DNA of 9,870 nt from Rhodocyclaceae bacterium (GTDB lineage: Bacteria > Pseudomonadota > Gammaproteobacteria > Burkholderiales > Rhodocyclaceae), in the NCBI GenBank assembly GCA_013821865.1, contig PNJM01000073.1, positions 1 to 9,870 on the forward strand, in the 5' to 3' direction. Of the stretch, positions 1 through 8,175 are shown in pieces. The notes beneath the pieces were generated by a model that searched no databases, was not told where the DNA came from, and saw only the letters and a list, made by a program, of their open reading frames with translations. How positions within the stretch are numbered: the stretch's first letter is position 1; each line of letters starts with the position of its first letter. Made by a program: the position numbers and the translations under genes.

Positions 1-231
1 GCGCTCTCGCCGCGCCAGGCCTGGCAGGTGAGGCTGGACGACGACGTGCTGCTGGACCTCGGGCGCGACCAGGCCAAGTCCCCGGTGAACGAGCGCCTGG
101 CGCGCTTCGTCGGCGTCTATCGCGAGGCGACGGAGAGGCTGTACGCGAGGGCGGATGCCATCGACCTGCGCTATCCGAACGGCTTCGCCGTGCGGCTGGC
201 GCGGGCAGGGAAGAACGAAGGAAAACAATGA
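1..231 (+). CDS. ftsQ: Cell division protein FtsQ, C-terminal end (5' end outside the window)
   Basis: The open frame runs in from the left edge, so the visible 76 residues are only the C-terminal part of a protein usually about 250-290 aa. FtsQ is a bitopic inner-membrane divisome protein whose periplasmic beta domain and C-terminal tail recruit the FtsB/FtsL complex. The visible part starts LSPRQAWQVRLDD and ends DLRYPNGFAVRL, with an ERLARFVGVY segment between; this matches the typical FtsQ C-terminus (a strand pair, a helix, then an LRYPNGFA(V/L)R strand). The GTG at 28 is an internal valine, not a start. The TGA stop (229-231) overlaps the ftsA ATG (228-230) as ATGA, which implies co-transcription and translational coupling with ftsA. 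The identification rests on the motif plus position upstream of ftsA and is quite secure; nothing can be said about the membrane segment or POTRA domain. Confidence 0.93.
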   Translation, partial: ALSPRQAWQVRLDDDVLLDLGRDQAKSPVNERLARFVGVYREATERLYARADAIDLRYPNGFAVRLARAGKNEGKQ

Positions 232-1457
232 GCAAGGAAAGCAAGGACATCATCGTCGGGCTCGACATCGGCACCTCGAAGATCGTGGCCATTGTCGCCG
301 AGATGACGCCGGAAGGGCGGCTGGAAATCCTCGGCATCGGCAACCAGGAGTCGAAGGGCCTGAGGAAGGGCGTGGTGGTGAACATCGAGGCCACGGTGAA
401 CGCCATCTCGCGCGTGATCCAGGAAGTCGAGCTGATGGCCGACTGCAAGGTGAAGGAGGTCTACACCGGCATCGCCGGCAGCCACATCAGGAGCTTCAAC
501 TCGAACGGCATGGTTCCGATCAAGGACAAGGAAGTCACGCCGATCGACGTCGATCGCGTCATCGAGACGGCGCGCGCCATGCCCATCCCCTCCGACCAGC
601 AGATCCTGCACATCCTGACGCAGGAATTCATCGTCGACGGCCAGGACGGCGTGCGCGAGCCGATCGGCATGAGCGGCGTGCGCCTGGAAGTGAAGGTGCA
701 CATCGTCACCGGCGCCGTGTCGGCGGCGCAGAACATCGTCAAGTGCGTGCGCCGCTGCGGGCTGGAGGTCGTCGATCTGGTGCTGCAGCCGCTCGCCTCC
801 AGCTATGCCGTGCTGACGGAGGACGAGAAGGAGTTGGGGGTTTGTCTGGTCGACATCGGCGGCGGCACCACCGACATCGCCGTGTTCACCCAGGGCGCCA
901 TCCGCCACACGGCGGTGATTCCCATCGCAGGCGACCAGATCACCAACGACATCGCCATGGCGCTGCGCACGCCGACCCTGGATGCGGAAGAGGTCAAGGT
1001 GCGCTACGGCGTCGCCCTGCAGCAGCTGGCCGATGCCGAGGAGCTGGTCGAGGTGCCGGGCATCGGCGAGCGGGGCTCGCGGAAGCTTTCGCGCCAGGCC
1101 CTGGCCGACGTGATCGAGCCGCGCGTGACCGAATTGTTCGAATTGATCCAGGCCGAGCTGCGCCGCAGCGGCTACGAAGATCTGCTGTCCTCGGGCATCG
1201 TATTGACGGGCGGCAGCTCCACCATGAGCGGCATGGTCGAGCTGGGCGAGGAAATCTTCCATATGCCGCTGCGCCTGGGCATCCCGAAGTACGCGGGCGG
1301 CCTGGCCGATGTCGTGCAGCACCCGCGCTATGCCACCGCCATGGGCCTGCTGCTGGAGGGCGTGGCGCAGAAGAAGCGCGGCATCCAGGCGCACCAGACG
1401 CGCACGTTCAAGCAGGTGCTGGCGAACATGAAGTCGTGGTTCGAGAAGAATTTCTAG
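228..1457 (+). CDS. ftsA: Cell division protein FtsA (actin-like FtsZ membrane tether)
   Basis: 409 aa, close to the usual ~410-420. FtsA is an actin-fold ATPase on the cytoplasmic membrane face that anchors FtsZ and signals to late divisome proteins. ATP-fold motifs are visible: phosphate-1 GLDIGTSK (res 11-18), phosphate-2 DIGGGTTD (209-216) and adenosine motif TGGSSTM (327-333). The FtsA-specific 1C subdomain replaces actin 1B around res 80-160 (GSHIRSFNSNGMV, then the QEFIVDGQDGV region). The last 17 residues (TFKQVLANMKSWFEKNF) form the expected amphipathic membrane-targeting helix after a short linker. The ATG at 228 was chosen because it overlaps the ftsQ stop, has AAGGA at 218-222 and gives the canonical N-terminus. 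A longer ORF in another frame beginning at 155 is a GC-rich shadow. A 47-base T/G-rich gap separates it from ftsZ. No missing motif or frameshift is seen. Confidence 0.98.
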   Translation: MSKESKDIIVGLDIGTSKIVAIVAEMTPEGRLEILGIGNQESKGLRKGVVVNIEATVNAISRVIQEVELMADCKVKEVYTGIAGSHIRSFNSNGMVPIKDKEVTPIDVDRVIETARAMPIPSDQQILHILTQEFIVDGQDGVREPIGMSGVRLEVKVHIVTGAVSAAQNIVKCVRRCGLEVVDLVLQPLASSYAVLTEDEKELGVCLVDIGGGTTDIAVFTQGAIRHTAVIPIAGDQITNDIAMALRTPTLDAEEVKVRYGVALQQLADAEELVEVPGIGERGSRKLSRQALADVIEPRVTELFELIQAELRRSGYEDLLSSGIVLTGGSSTMSGMVELGEEIFHMPLRLGIPKYAGGLADVVQHPRYATAMGLLLEGVAQKKRGIQAHQTRTFKQVLANMKSWFEKNF

Positions 1458-1492
1458 CAGTTTCGTTTTGTGGTTGAGGTTGTTTTACTGAC

Positions 1493-1499
1493 AAGGAGG
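1493..1499 (+). promoter_or_regulatory. Strong ribosome binding site of ftsZ
   Basis: AAGGAGG lies five bases before the ATG at 1505. It is the best anti-SD match in the window and fits the high FtsZ synthesis rate. The ftsZ, M23 and argJ genes have visible SD sequences; lpxC, dciA and secA do not. Confidence 0.9.
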
Positions 1500-1504
1500 C
1501 GAGC

Positions 1505-2662
1505 ATGTTTGAAATCCTGGAGAAGGAACCGAGCGGTACGGTGATCAAGGTGGTCGGCGTCGGCGGCGCGGGCGGCAACGCCGTCGATCACATGATTCGT
1601 GAAGGCGTGCAGGGCGTGGAGTTCATCTGCGCCAACACCGATGCGCAGGCCCTGGGCCGCAGCGGCGCACCGTTGAAACTGCAGCTGGGAGCCAGCGGGC
1701 TGGGGGCCGGCGCCAAGCCGGACGCCGGCCGCATGGCGGCGCTGGAGGAGCGCGAGCGCATCGCCGAGGCATTGCAGGGAGCGCACATGGTGTTCATCAC
1801 CGCCGGCATGGGCGGCGGCACCGGCACCGGCGCCGCGCCGATCGTCGCCGAAGTGGCGCGCGAGATGGGCATCCTCACGGTGGCGGTGGTGACCAAGCCG
1901 TTCGCCTTCGAGGGCCGCCGCATGAAGGTGGCCGAGCAGGGCCTCGACGAGCTGGGGCAGCACGTCGATTCCCTCATCGTCATTCTCAACGAGCGCCTGA
2001 TGGAAGTGATGGGCGACGACGTCAGCATGCAGGAGGCGTTCAAGGCCGCTGACAACGTGCTGCGCAACGCCGTCGGCGGCATCGCCGAGATCATCAACTT
2101 CCCCGGCCTGGTGAACGTCGATTTCGAGGACGTGCGCACGGTGATGGGCGAGATGGGCCGCGCCATGATGGGCGCCGCCTTCGCCTCCGGCATCGACCGC
2201 GCCCGGCTGGCGGCCGAGCAGGCCGTGGCCAGCCCGCTGCTGGAGGGCATCCACCTCTCCGGCGCCCGCGGCGTGCTGGTGAACATCACCGCTTCGACCA
2301 ACCTCAAGATGAAAGAGGTGAACGAGGTGATGAACACCATCCGCGAGTTCGCCGCCGAGGACGCCCACATCATCTTCGGTGCGGTGTTCGACGAAGCGAT
2401 GGAGGACAACCTGCGCGTTACGGTGGTGGCCACCGGCCTGGGCGCCGGCGAGCGCGCCCAGCAGATCAAGCCGCGCATCGAGATGGTGGCGCAGAAGACC
2501 GGCACGGACAACATGCCGATCGTCGAGACGATCAACTACGGCGAGCTGGAAGTGCCGGCGGTGATCCGCAGCGGGCGGCGGCATGCCACGGTGGAAGCCA
2601 TGGCCGCCAGTGGCGTGGATAAATACGACATTCCTGCTTTCCTCAGAAAGCAGGCGGATTGA
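1505..2662 (+). CDS. ftsZ: Cell division protein FtsZ (tubulin-like GTPase)
   Basis: 385 aa, normal for the family. It polymerises in a GTP-dependent way into the Z ring that recruits the divisome. GTP-binding domain: GVGGAGGNAVDHM (18-30), tubulin signature GGGTGTG (103-109), then VVTKPFAFEG. The T7 catalytic loop NVDFED (204-209) carries the Asp residues that activate hydrolysis in the neighbouring subunit. The C-terminal domain includes LSGARGVLVNITAS (251-264), and the core ends near LRVTVVATGLG (303-313). A short linker (~60 aa) leads to the conserved C-terminal peptide DKYDIPAFLRKQAD (372-385), which binds FtsA and other partners. The start is fixed by AAGGAGG at 1493-1499. One variation is that the T3 loop reads LGAGAKP, with Lys71 where E. 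coli has Asn; I believe this is common in betaproteobacteria. The 47-base gap after ftsA has only weak promoter-like sequence, so upstream dcw transcription probably drives it. Confidence 0.99.
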   Translation: MFEILEKEPSGTVIKVVGVGGAGGNAVDHMIREGVQGVEFICANTDAQALGRSGAPLKLQLGASGLGAGAKPDAGRMAALEERERIAEALQGAHMVFITAGMGGGTGTGAAPIVAEVAREMGILTVAVVTKPFAFEGRRMKVAEQGLDELGQHVDSLIVILNERLMEVMGDDVSMQEAFKAADNVLRNAVGGIAEIINFPGLVNVDFEDVRTVMGEMGRAMMGAAFASGIDRARLAAEQAVASPLLEGIHLSGARGVLVNITASTNLKMKEVNEVMNTIREFAAEDAHIIFGAVFDEAMEDNLRVTVVATGLGAGERAQQIKPRIEMVAQKTGTDNMPIVETINYGELEVPAVIRSGRRHATVEAMAASGVDKYDIPAFLRKQAD

Positions 2663-2680
2663 TGACCGGTCGGGGTTGCG

Positions 2681-2702
2681 CTCCGTGCGCTGCATCACGG
2701 AG
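2681..2702 (+). other. Hairpin downstream of ftsZ
   Basis: CTCCGTG (2681-2687) and CACGGAG (2696-2702) form a perfect 7-bp stem with an 8-base loop, 18 bases after the ftsZ stop. No T-tract follows (the next bases are GCGGGGGCTG), so it is not a classic intrinsic terminator. It may be a 3'-end stabiliser or partial attenuator between ftsZ and lpxC. Confidence 0.5.
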
Positions 2703-2712
2703 GCGGGGGCTG

Positions 2713-2741
2713 CTATGGTAAAATTCGCCTCTTTGCCATAG
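2713..2741. repeat. 10-bp inverted repeat spanning the lpxC -10 region
   Basis: CTATGGTAAA (2713-2722) and TTTGCCATAG (2732-2741) are inverted, with a single T-G mismatch (a wobble in RNA) and a 9-base spacer. It covers the putative -10 and start point, so as DNA it could be an operator. If transcription starts further upstream, it would be a hairpin just before the lpxC start codon. Confidence 0.5.
2716..2724 (+). promoter_or_regulatory. Probable extended -10 promoter of lpxC
   Basis: TGG-TAAAAT is a TGn extended -10 (TAAAAT at 2719-2724). No convincing -35 lies 16-18 bases upstream, as is allowed for extended -10 promoters. The expected start near 2730-2732 would give a ~20-base leader before the ATG at 2752. 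The same module, one substitution and one indel apart, precedes secA (5412-5432). Inference from sequence only. Confidence 0.55.
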
Positions 2742-2751
2742 TGCCCTTGTC

Positions 2752-3666
2752 ATGTTGCAGCAGCGCACGCTCAAATCGCTGATCCGCGCCACCGGCGTCG
2801 GTCTCCATTCCGGGGCCAAGGTCACCATGACCTTGCGCCCGGCTGCGCCCGACACCGGCATCGTTTTCCGCCGTGTCGATCTCGATCCGCCGGTGGATCT
2901 GCGCGCCGACCCCTTCGCCGTGGGCGACACGCGCCTCGCCTCCTGCCTCGAGCGCGACGGCGTCAAGGTCGCCACGGTGGAGCACCTCATGTCGGCCCTG
3001 TCGGGCCTGGGCATCGACAACGCCTGGGTGGATGTGGACGCCGGCGAGATCCCCATCATGGACGGCAGCGCCGCGCCTTTCGTCTTCCTGGTACAGTCGG
3101 CCGGCATCGAGGAGCAGAACGCGGCGAAGAAGTTCATCCGCGTGAAGAAAACCGTGAAGGTCGAGGAGGGCGACAAGTGGGCCATGCTCGAGCCCTACGA
3201 CGGCTTTCGCCTGACCTTCTCGATCGTCTTCAACCATCCGGTGTTCGACAAATCGAAACCCTCGGTCACCGTAGACTTCGCCGAGCATTCCTATGTCAGG
3301 GAAGTCGCGCGCGCCCGCACTTTCGGCTTCATGCAGGACGTGGAGAACATGCGCTCCCAGGGACTGGCCCTGGGCGGCAGCCTGGAAAACGCCATCGTGA
3401 TGGACGAATACCGGGTACTCAACTCGGACGGCCTGCGCTACGGGGACGAGTTCGTCAAGCACAAGGTGCTCGACGCGGTGGGGGATCTCTACCTGCTCGG
3501 CCACCCGCTGCTGGGCGCCTTTTCGGCGCACAAGTCCGGCCACGCCCTCAACAACAAGCTGCTGCGTGCCCTGCTGGCCGACCAGATGGCCTGGGAAATG
3601 GTGACGTTCGAGCGCATCGAGGAAGCCCCCGCTTCCGTGGCGCGCCTGTTCGCCCAGCCGGCCTGA
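2752..3666 (+). CDS. lpxC: UDP-3-O-acyl-N-acetylglucosamine deacetylase LpxC
   Basis: 304 aa, against 305 in E. coli. This cytoplasmic zinc enzyme removes the N-acetyl group from UDP-3-O-(hydroxyacyl)-GlcNAc, the first committed and most regulated step of lipid A synthesis. All catalytic residues are present and sit one position before their E. coli equivalents: general base Glu77 and zinc ligand His78 (TVEHLMSAL), zinc ligands His237 and Asp241 ([10 protein letters not shown]), Lys238, Asp245, and His264 in [15 protein letters not shown]. The N-terminus [20 protein letters not shown] is canonical and fixes ATG 2752. No Shine-Dalgarno is visible (pyrimidine-rich GTGCCCTTGTC precedes the ATG), so initiation may rely on a short unstructured leader. 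It follows ftsZ by 89 bases with its own probable promoter. Its TGA (3664-3666) shares one base with the ATG of the next small gene. No oddities in the protein. Confidence 0.99.
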   Translation: MLQQRTLKSLIRATGVGLHSGAKVTMTLRPAAPDTGIVFRRVDLDPPVDLRADPFAVGDTRLASCLERDGVKVATVEHLMSALSGLGIDNAWVDVDAGEIPIMDGSAAPFVFLVQSAGIEEQNAAKKFIRVKKTVKVEEGDKWAMLEPYDGFRLTFSIVFNHPVFDKSKPSVTVDFAEHSYVREVARARTFGFMQDVENMRSQGLALGGSLENAIVMDEYRVLNSDGLRYGDEFVKHKVLDAVGDLYLLGHPLLGAFSAHKSGHALNNKLLRALLADQMAWEMVTFERIEEAPASVARLFAQPA

Positions 3667-3848
3667 TGCCGCTTCTTCGTGTTATCGGCGTCCTGGTGGC
3701 CATCGCCATCGGCGCCGGCATCGTCGCTTTCCTGTTTACTCGCGACCGGCGCTACCTGCGACTGTCCTTCCTCATCACCAAGTACGCCCTGATCTTTGCC
3801 CTGGTCGTCCTGGCGCTGATGTTCCTCGAACGGGTAATCGTCCTGTAG
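3666..3848 (+). CDS. Small two-helix membrane protein coupled to lpxC (unknown function)
   Basis: 60 aa, from the ATG at 3666 that overlaps the lpxC stop (TGATG) to the TAG at 3846-3848. A longer ORF in this frame reaches back to 3177, but that part reads lpxC out of frame. Two hydrophobic stretches, about res 5-24 (RVIGVLVAIAIGAGIVAFLF) and 40-57 (YALIFALVVLALMFLERV), flank a short basic loop (TRDRRYLRLSF, res 25-35), so it should be an inner-membrane hairpin. By the positive-inside rule the basic loop would be cytoplasmic and both ends periplasmic. There is no SD; translation probably depends on ribosomes finishing lpxC. I do not recognise a named family. The coupling hints at an envelope role or possible influence on LpxC or lipid A synthesis, but this is inference only. 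The codon composition and clean helices argue for a real gene. Confidence 0.8.
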   Translation: MPLLRVIGVLVAIAIGAGIVAFLFTRDRRYLRLSFLITKYALIFALVVLALMFLERVIVL

Positions 3849-3877
3849 GCTGGCCTACGGCAAACCGGTTTATTTTT
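3845..3877 (+). terminator. Possible weak terminator after the lpxC-small membrane protein unit
   Basis: GTAGG-CTGG-CCTAC (3845-3858) is a 5-bp hairpin overlapping the stop codon. The palindrome AAACCGGTTT (3862-3871) and then ATTTTT (3872-3877) follow. The T-run sits too far from the first stem for a textbook terminator, and the second palindrome has no loop. The convergent gene arrangement (the dciA stop is at 3883) makes a terminator here plausible. Confidence 0.35.
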
Positions 3878-3882
3878 GCGAT

Positions 3883-4320
3883 TCAGCGAGATCTTTTCAC
3901 CAGTCGCTCAACCGCTTCCTTCAGTTCCGAACCCTCCGGCAATTCCCCAGCCAGCCGGCTCAGCCCGGCCTTTGCCTTGGTGCCGACGGGGGGCGCAACC
4001 CGAAAGGATTTATGCTGCAGCGCAGCATGCCTTGGTTGCACTTTTACCTGGATTTCGGTAACCTCAATCCCCTTCTTAATGAATTCGTCGGCGAGACTTG
4101 GCAGCATCTGTCTCAGCTTAACGGCGACTGCGCCGCTATCGGCGTGGATAATAATTTTCCCCAATTTGTAATTGGCCACGTGGCTCGATTCGGCCAAATA
4201 GTCAGGCGCGATTTCATGGAAAACGCGCTGCAGTTTGACCAGCCGTTCAGCGTGCGCGGCAAGACGCGCAAGGTCATCGGCTGAATCGAGATAGGCGTCG
4301 AGCGAGCGTGCTTGCCGCAT
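3883..4320 (-). CDS. dciA: DUF721 family protein, likely DciA (replicative helicase loader/operator)
   Basis: 145 aa on the minus strand. DciA proteins (DUF721) help load DnaB helicase in the many bacteria without DnaC or DnaI. Expected features: an N-terminal helical part (LDAYLDSADDLARLAAHAER, then LVKLQRVFHEIAPDYLAESS), then the DUF721 core with strands around KLGKIIIHADSGAVAVKLRQ and a helix MLPSLADEFIKKGI, closing with strand VTEIQVKVQP (res ~50-95). A basic, Pro-rich tail follows and ends ELKEAVERLVKRSR. Its position between lpxC and secA matches where I recall dciA in Pseudomonas. The usual conserved Trp residues of DUF721 are not present, so the call rests on overall pattern and context. 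It is convergent with lpxC and divergent from the M23 gene (27-base gap). No SD precedes the ATG (4318-4320); TATAGT (4331-4336, minus) could be a -10 giving a near-leaderless mRNA. It is more AT-rich than its neighbours: 4141-4200 has 27 G/C of 60. Confidence 0.75.
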   Translation of the reverse strand: MRQARSLDAYLDSADDLARLAAHAERLVKLQRVFHEIAPDYLAESSHVANYKLGKIIIHADSGAVAVKLRQMLPSLADEFIKKGIEVTEIQVKVQPRHAALQHKSFRVAPPVGTKAKAGLSRLAGELPEGSELKEAVERLVKRSR

Positions 4321-4335
4321 GGGATATCACACTAT

Positions 4336-4341
4336 AGGAGG
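4336..4341 (+). promoter_or_regulatory. Ribosome binding site that fixes the M23 peptidase start
   Basis: AGGAGG six bases before the GTG at 4348. This favours the GTG over the upstream in-frame ATG at 4312, which would overlap the dciA start and lacks an SD. Confidence 0.8.
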
Positions 4342-4347
4342 GACGAC

Positions 4348-5292
4348 GTGCATATTATTCTCGTCTCCGACCGTCTGGCAACCGCCAGAACCATTACCAT
4401 CACCGCGCGCCATCTGGCGCTCGCGGCGATGGGCTTCGTGCTGCTGGTACTGATGGTGTCGACGTTGTTTTCCTACATCACGGTGCGCCATGCCGCGGAG
4501 ATCCGCCTGCCCTTTCTGCAAACCCTGCTGGTCAGTATCAGGGAGCAGGAAACGCAGAAGACGCAGGATTTCCTGCGTGAAAACCTGAATGCCATGGCGG
4601 TCAGGCTGGGCCAGATGCAGGCGCAGTTGATGCGGCTGGACACCCTGGGCGAACGCCTCGGCCAGATTTCCGGCATCAAGGCGCTGGAAACCAAACCGGC
4701 CGAGAAACCCGGCCAGGGCGGCCCGCTGCTCGAACCGACCAAGCCACTGACGCCTTCCGAACTGCAGCGCCAGCTCGAAATCCTCTCCAGGCAGGTCGAG
4801 TCCAGGAGCGACTACCTGGGCCTCATTGAATCCGAGCTTATGGACGAGCGGGTGAAGAAGAACCTGCTGCCGACGACGCTGCCCGTTGCGATGCAGTGGA
4901 ACGCATCCGGTTTCGGCTGGCGCATCGACCCTTTCACGGGCGAACAGGCCAGGCACGAGGGCGTCGATTTCAGCGCCGAGCCCGGCACGCCTATTGTCGC
5001 CGCTGCGGCTGGCATAGTCGTGGCGGCGGAGCGTCATCCGGAATACGGCAATATGGTCGAGGTCGATCATGGCAACGACCTGATCACGCGCTATGCCCAT
5101 GCCTCGAAGGTTCTGGTCAAGCCGGGCATGCTGGTGAGGCGTGGCCAGAAAATCGCCGAAGTCGGCACGACCGGCCGTTCCACCGGCCCGCACCTGCATT
5201 TCGAAGTGCGCTTCAAGGGCGTAGCCCAGAATCCCAACCGCTTCCTGCAGAACGCCAAGCAGCTTGCCCTCGCGAGCGGCCGGAGCAGGTAG
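4348..5292 (+). CDS. Membrane-anchored coiled-coil M23 (LytM) family metallopeptidase
   Basis: 314 aa from GTG 4348. M23 enzymes cut peptide cross-links in peptidoglycan. A short cytoplasmic N-terminus (res 1-22, VHIILVSDRLATARTITITA) precedes one membrane helix (~24-45, LALAAMGFVLLVLMVSTLFS), then a periplasmic heptad-like coiled-coil region (~60-170) interrupted by a Pro/Gly-rich segment near 116-135. The C-terminal LytM domain spans ~184-300 and has complete catalytic motifs: HEGVD (zinc ligands His203 and Asp207), YAHAS (His251) and HLHFE (His282 and zinc ligand His284). It is therefore predicted active, unlike EnvC- or NlpD-type activators with lost ligands. The GTG has a strong AGGAGG; an in-frame ATG at 4312 would add 12 residues and overlap dciA. 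It is divergent from dciA and followed by the secA leader. Likely role: wall remodelling in growth or division. I do not assign a gene symbol. Confidence 0.93.
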   Translation: MHIILVSDRLATARTITITARHLALAAMGFVLLVLMVSTLFSYITVRHAAEIRLPFLQTLLVSIREQETQKTQDFLRENLNAMAVRLGQMQAQLMRLDTLGERLGQISGIKALETKPAEKPGQGGPLLEPTKPLTPSELQRQLEILSRQVESRSDYLGLIESELMDERVKKNLLPTTLPVAMQWNASGFGWRIDPFTGEQARHEGVDFSAEPGTPIVAAAAGIVVAAERHPEYGNMVEVDHGNDLITRYAHASKVLVKPGMLVRRGQKIAEVGTTGRSTGPHLHFEVRFKGVAQNPNRFLQNAKQLALASGRSR

Positions 5293-5293
5293 G

Positions 5294-5309
5294 CCGGCCT
5301 TCAGGCCGG
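5294..5309 (+). other. GC-rich hairpin right after the M23 gene
   Basis: CCGGCCT (5294-5300) and AGGCCGG (5303-5309) are perfectly inverted around TC, one base after the TAG stop. It realistically folds as a 6-bp stem with a TTCA loop. No U-tract follows, so it is a 3'-end hairpin or a weak terminator at best. Confidence 0.5.
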
Positions 5310-5321
5310 TGCAGCCGCTTC

Positions 5322-5344
5322 TGTCCCACGGGGACACCCTTCGG
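5322..5344 (+). repeat. Dispersed intergenic repeat, copy 1 (upstream of secA)
   Basis: Positions 5325-5344 match the reverse complement of 9108-9127 at 18 of 20 bases; the shared core is GGGGAC(A/T)CCCTTCGG. This copy contains a small hairpin (TGTCCC 5322-5327, GGGACA 5331-5336). Two intergenic copies in under 4 kb, each with a hairpin, look like a REP-type family, which is an inference. Confidence 0.6.
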
Positions 5345-5386
5345 TCATCGGGCTGAAGCCAGACCTATAAAGCCCTTGCGGTCCCG

Positions 5387-5410
5387 GTCGCCCTGCCTGA
5401 ACAGGGCGAC
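5387..5410. promoter_or_regulatory. Perfect 9-bp inverted repeat in the secA promoter (possible operator)
   Basis: GTCGCCCTG (5387-5395), six-base spacer CCTGAA, CAGGGCGAC (5402-5410). It ends four bases before the -10 hexamer at 5415 and so occupies the -35 region. It could be an operator. If transcripts enter from the M23 gene it would also form a stable RNA stem, but with no U-tract after it. Confidence 0.5.
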
Positions 5411-5411
5411 G

Positions 5412-5420
5412 TGCTAAAAT
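5412..5420 (+). promoter_or_regulatory. Probable extended -10 promoter of secA
   Basis: TGC-TAAAAT, with the -10 at 5415-5420. The region 5412-5432 is almost identical to 2716-2737 before lpxC. No good -35 is visible; the palindrome 5387-5410 covers that place. A start near 5427 would give a leader of about 22 bases. A weaker TATAAA lies at 5366-5371. Confidence 0.55.
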
Positions 5421-5448
5421 TCGCCTTTTGCCGCAGCCTTCGTCCCGC

Positions 5449-8163
<2,715 letters not shown>

Positions 8164-8175
8164 GCGTCCTCAGGA

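Noticed and set aside
1458..1504. Promoter in the ftsA-ftsZ gap (TTTACT at 1484-1489)
   Set aside because: The -10 match is poor and no -35 is present; T/G richness alone is not enough.
1716..1718. FtsZ Lys71 in place of the usual Asn of the T3 loop (LGAGxNP) as a functional anomaly
   Set aside because: From memory, many betaproteobacterial FtsZ have Lys here; it looks like a lineage feature and the rest of the GTPase site is intact.
171..2698. Long minus-strand ORFs of about 407 and 414 aa opposite ftsA and ftsZ
   Set aside because: They mirror highly conserved genes in a GC-rich genome and are rich in His, Arg, Ala and Gln without recognisable domains; they are codon shadows.
3177..3848. 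A 223-aa plus-strand protein ending at 3848
   Set aside because: Its first ~163 residues read lpxC out of frame; only the last 60 from ATG 3666 form a plausible gene.
4312..4347. M23 gene start at ATG 4312
   Set aside because: It would overlap the dciA start, lacks an SD, and puts charged residues ahead of the normal N-terminus; GTG 4348 has AGGAGG at proper spacing.
4327..5337. 336-aa minus-strand ORF opposite the M23 gene
   Set aside because: The plus-strand M23 protein has all family motifs; the antisense product has no motif and low-complexity composition.
5428..5448. secA start at TTG 5428
   Set aside because: It adds seven residues not typical of SecA, and the predicted transcription start lies at about the same place.
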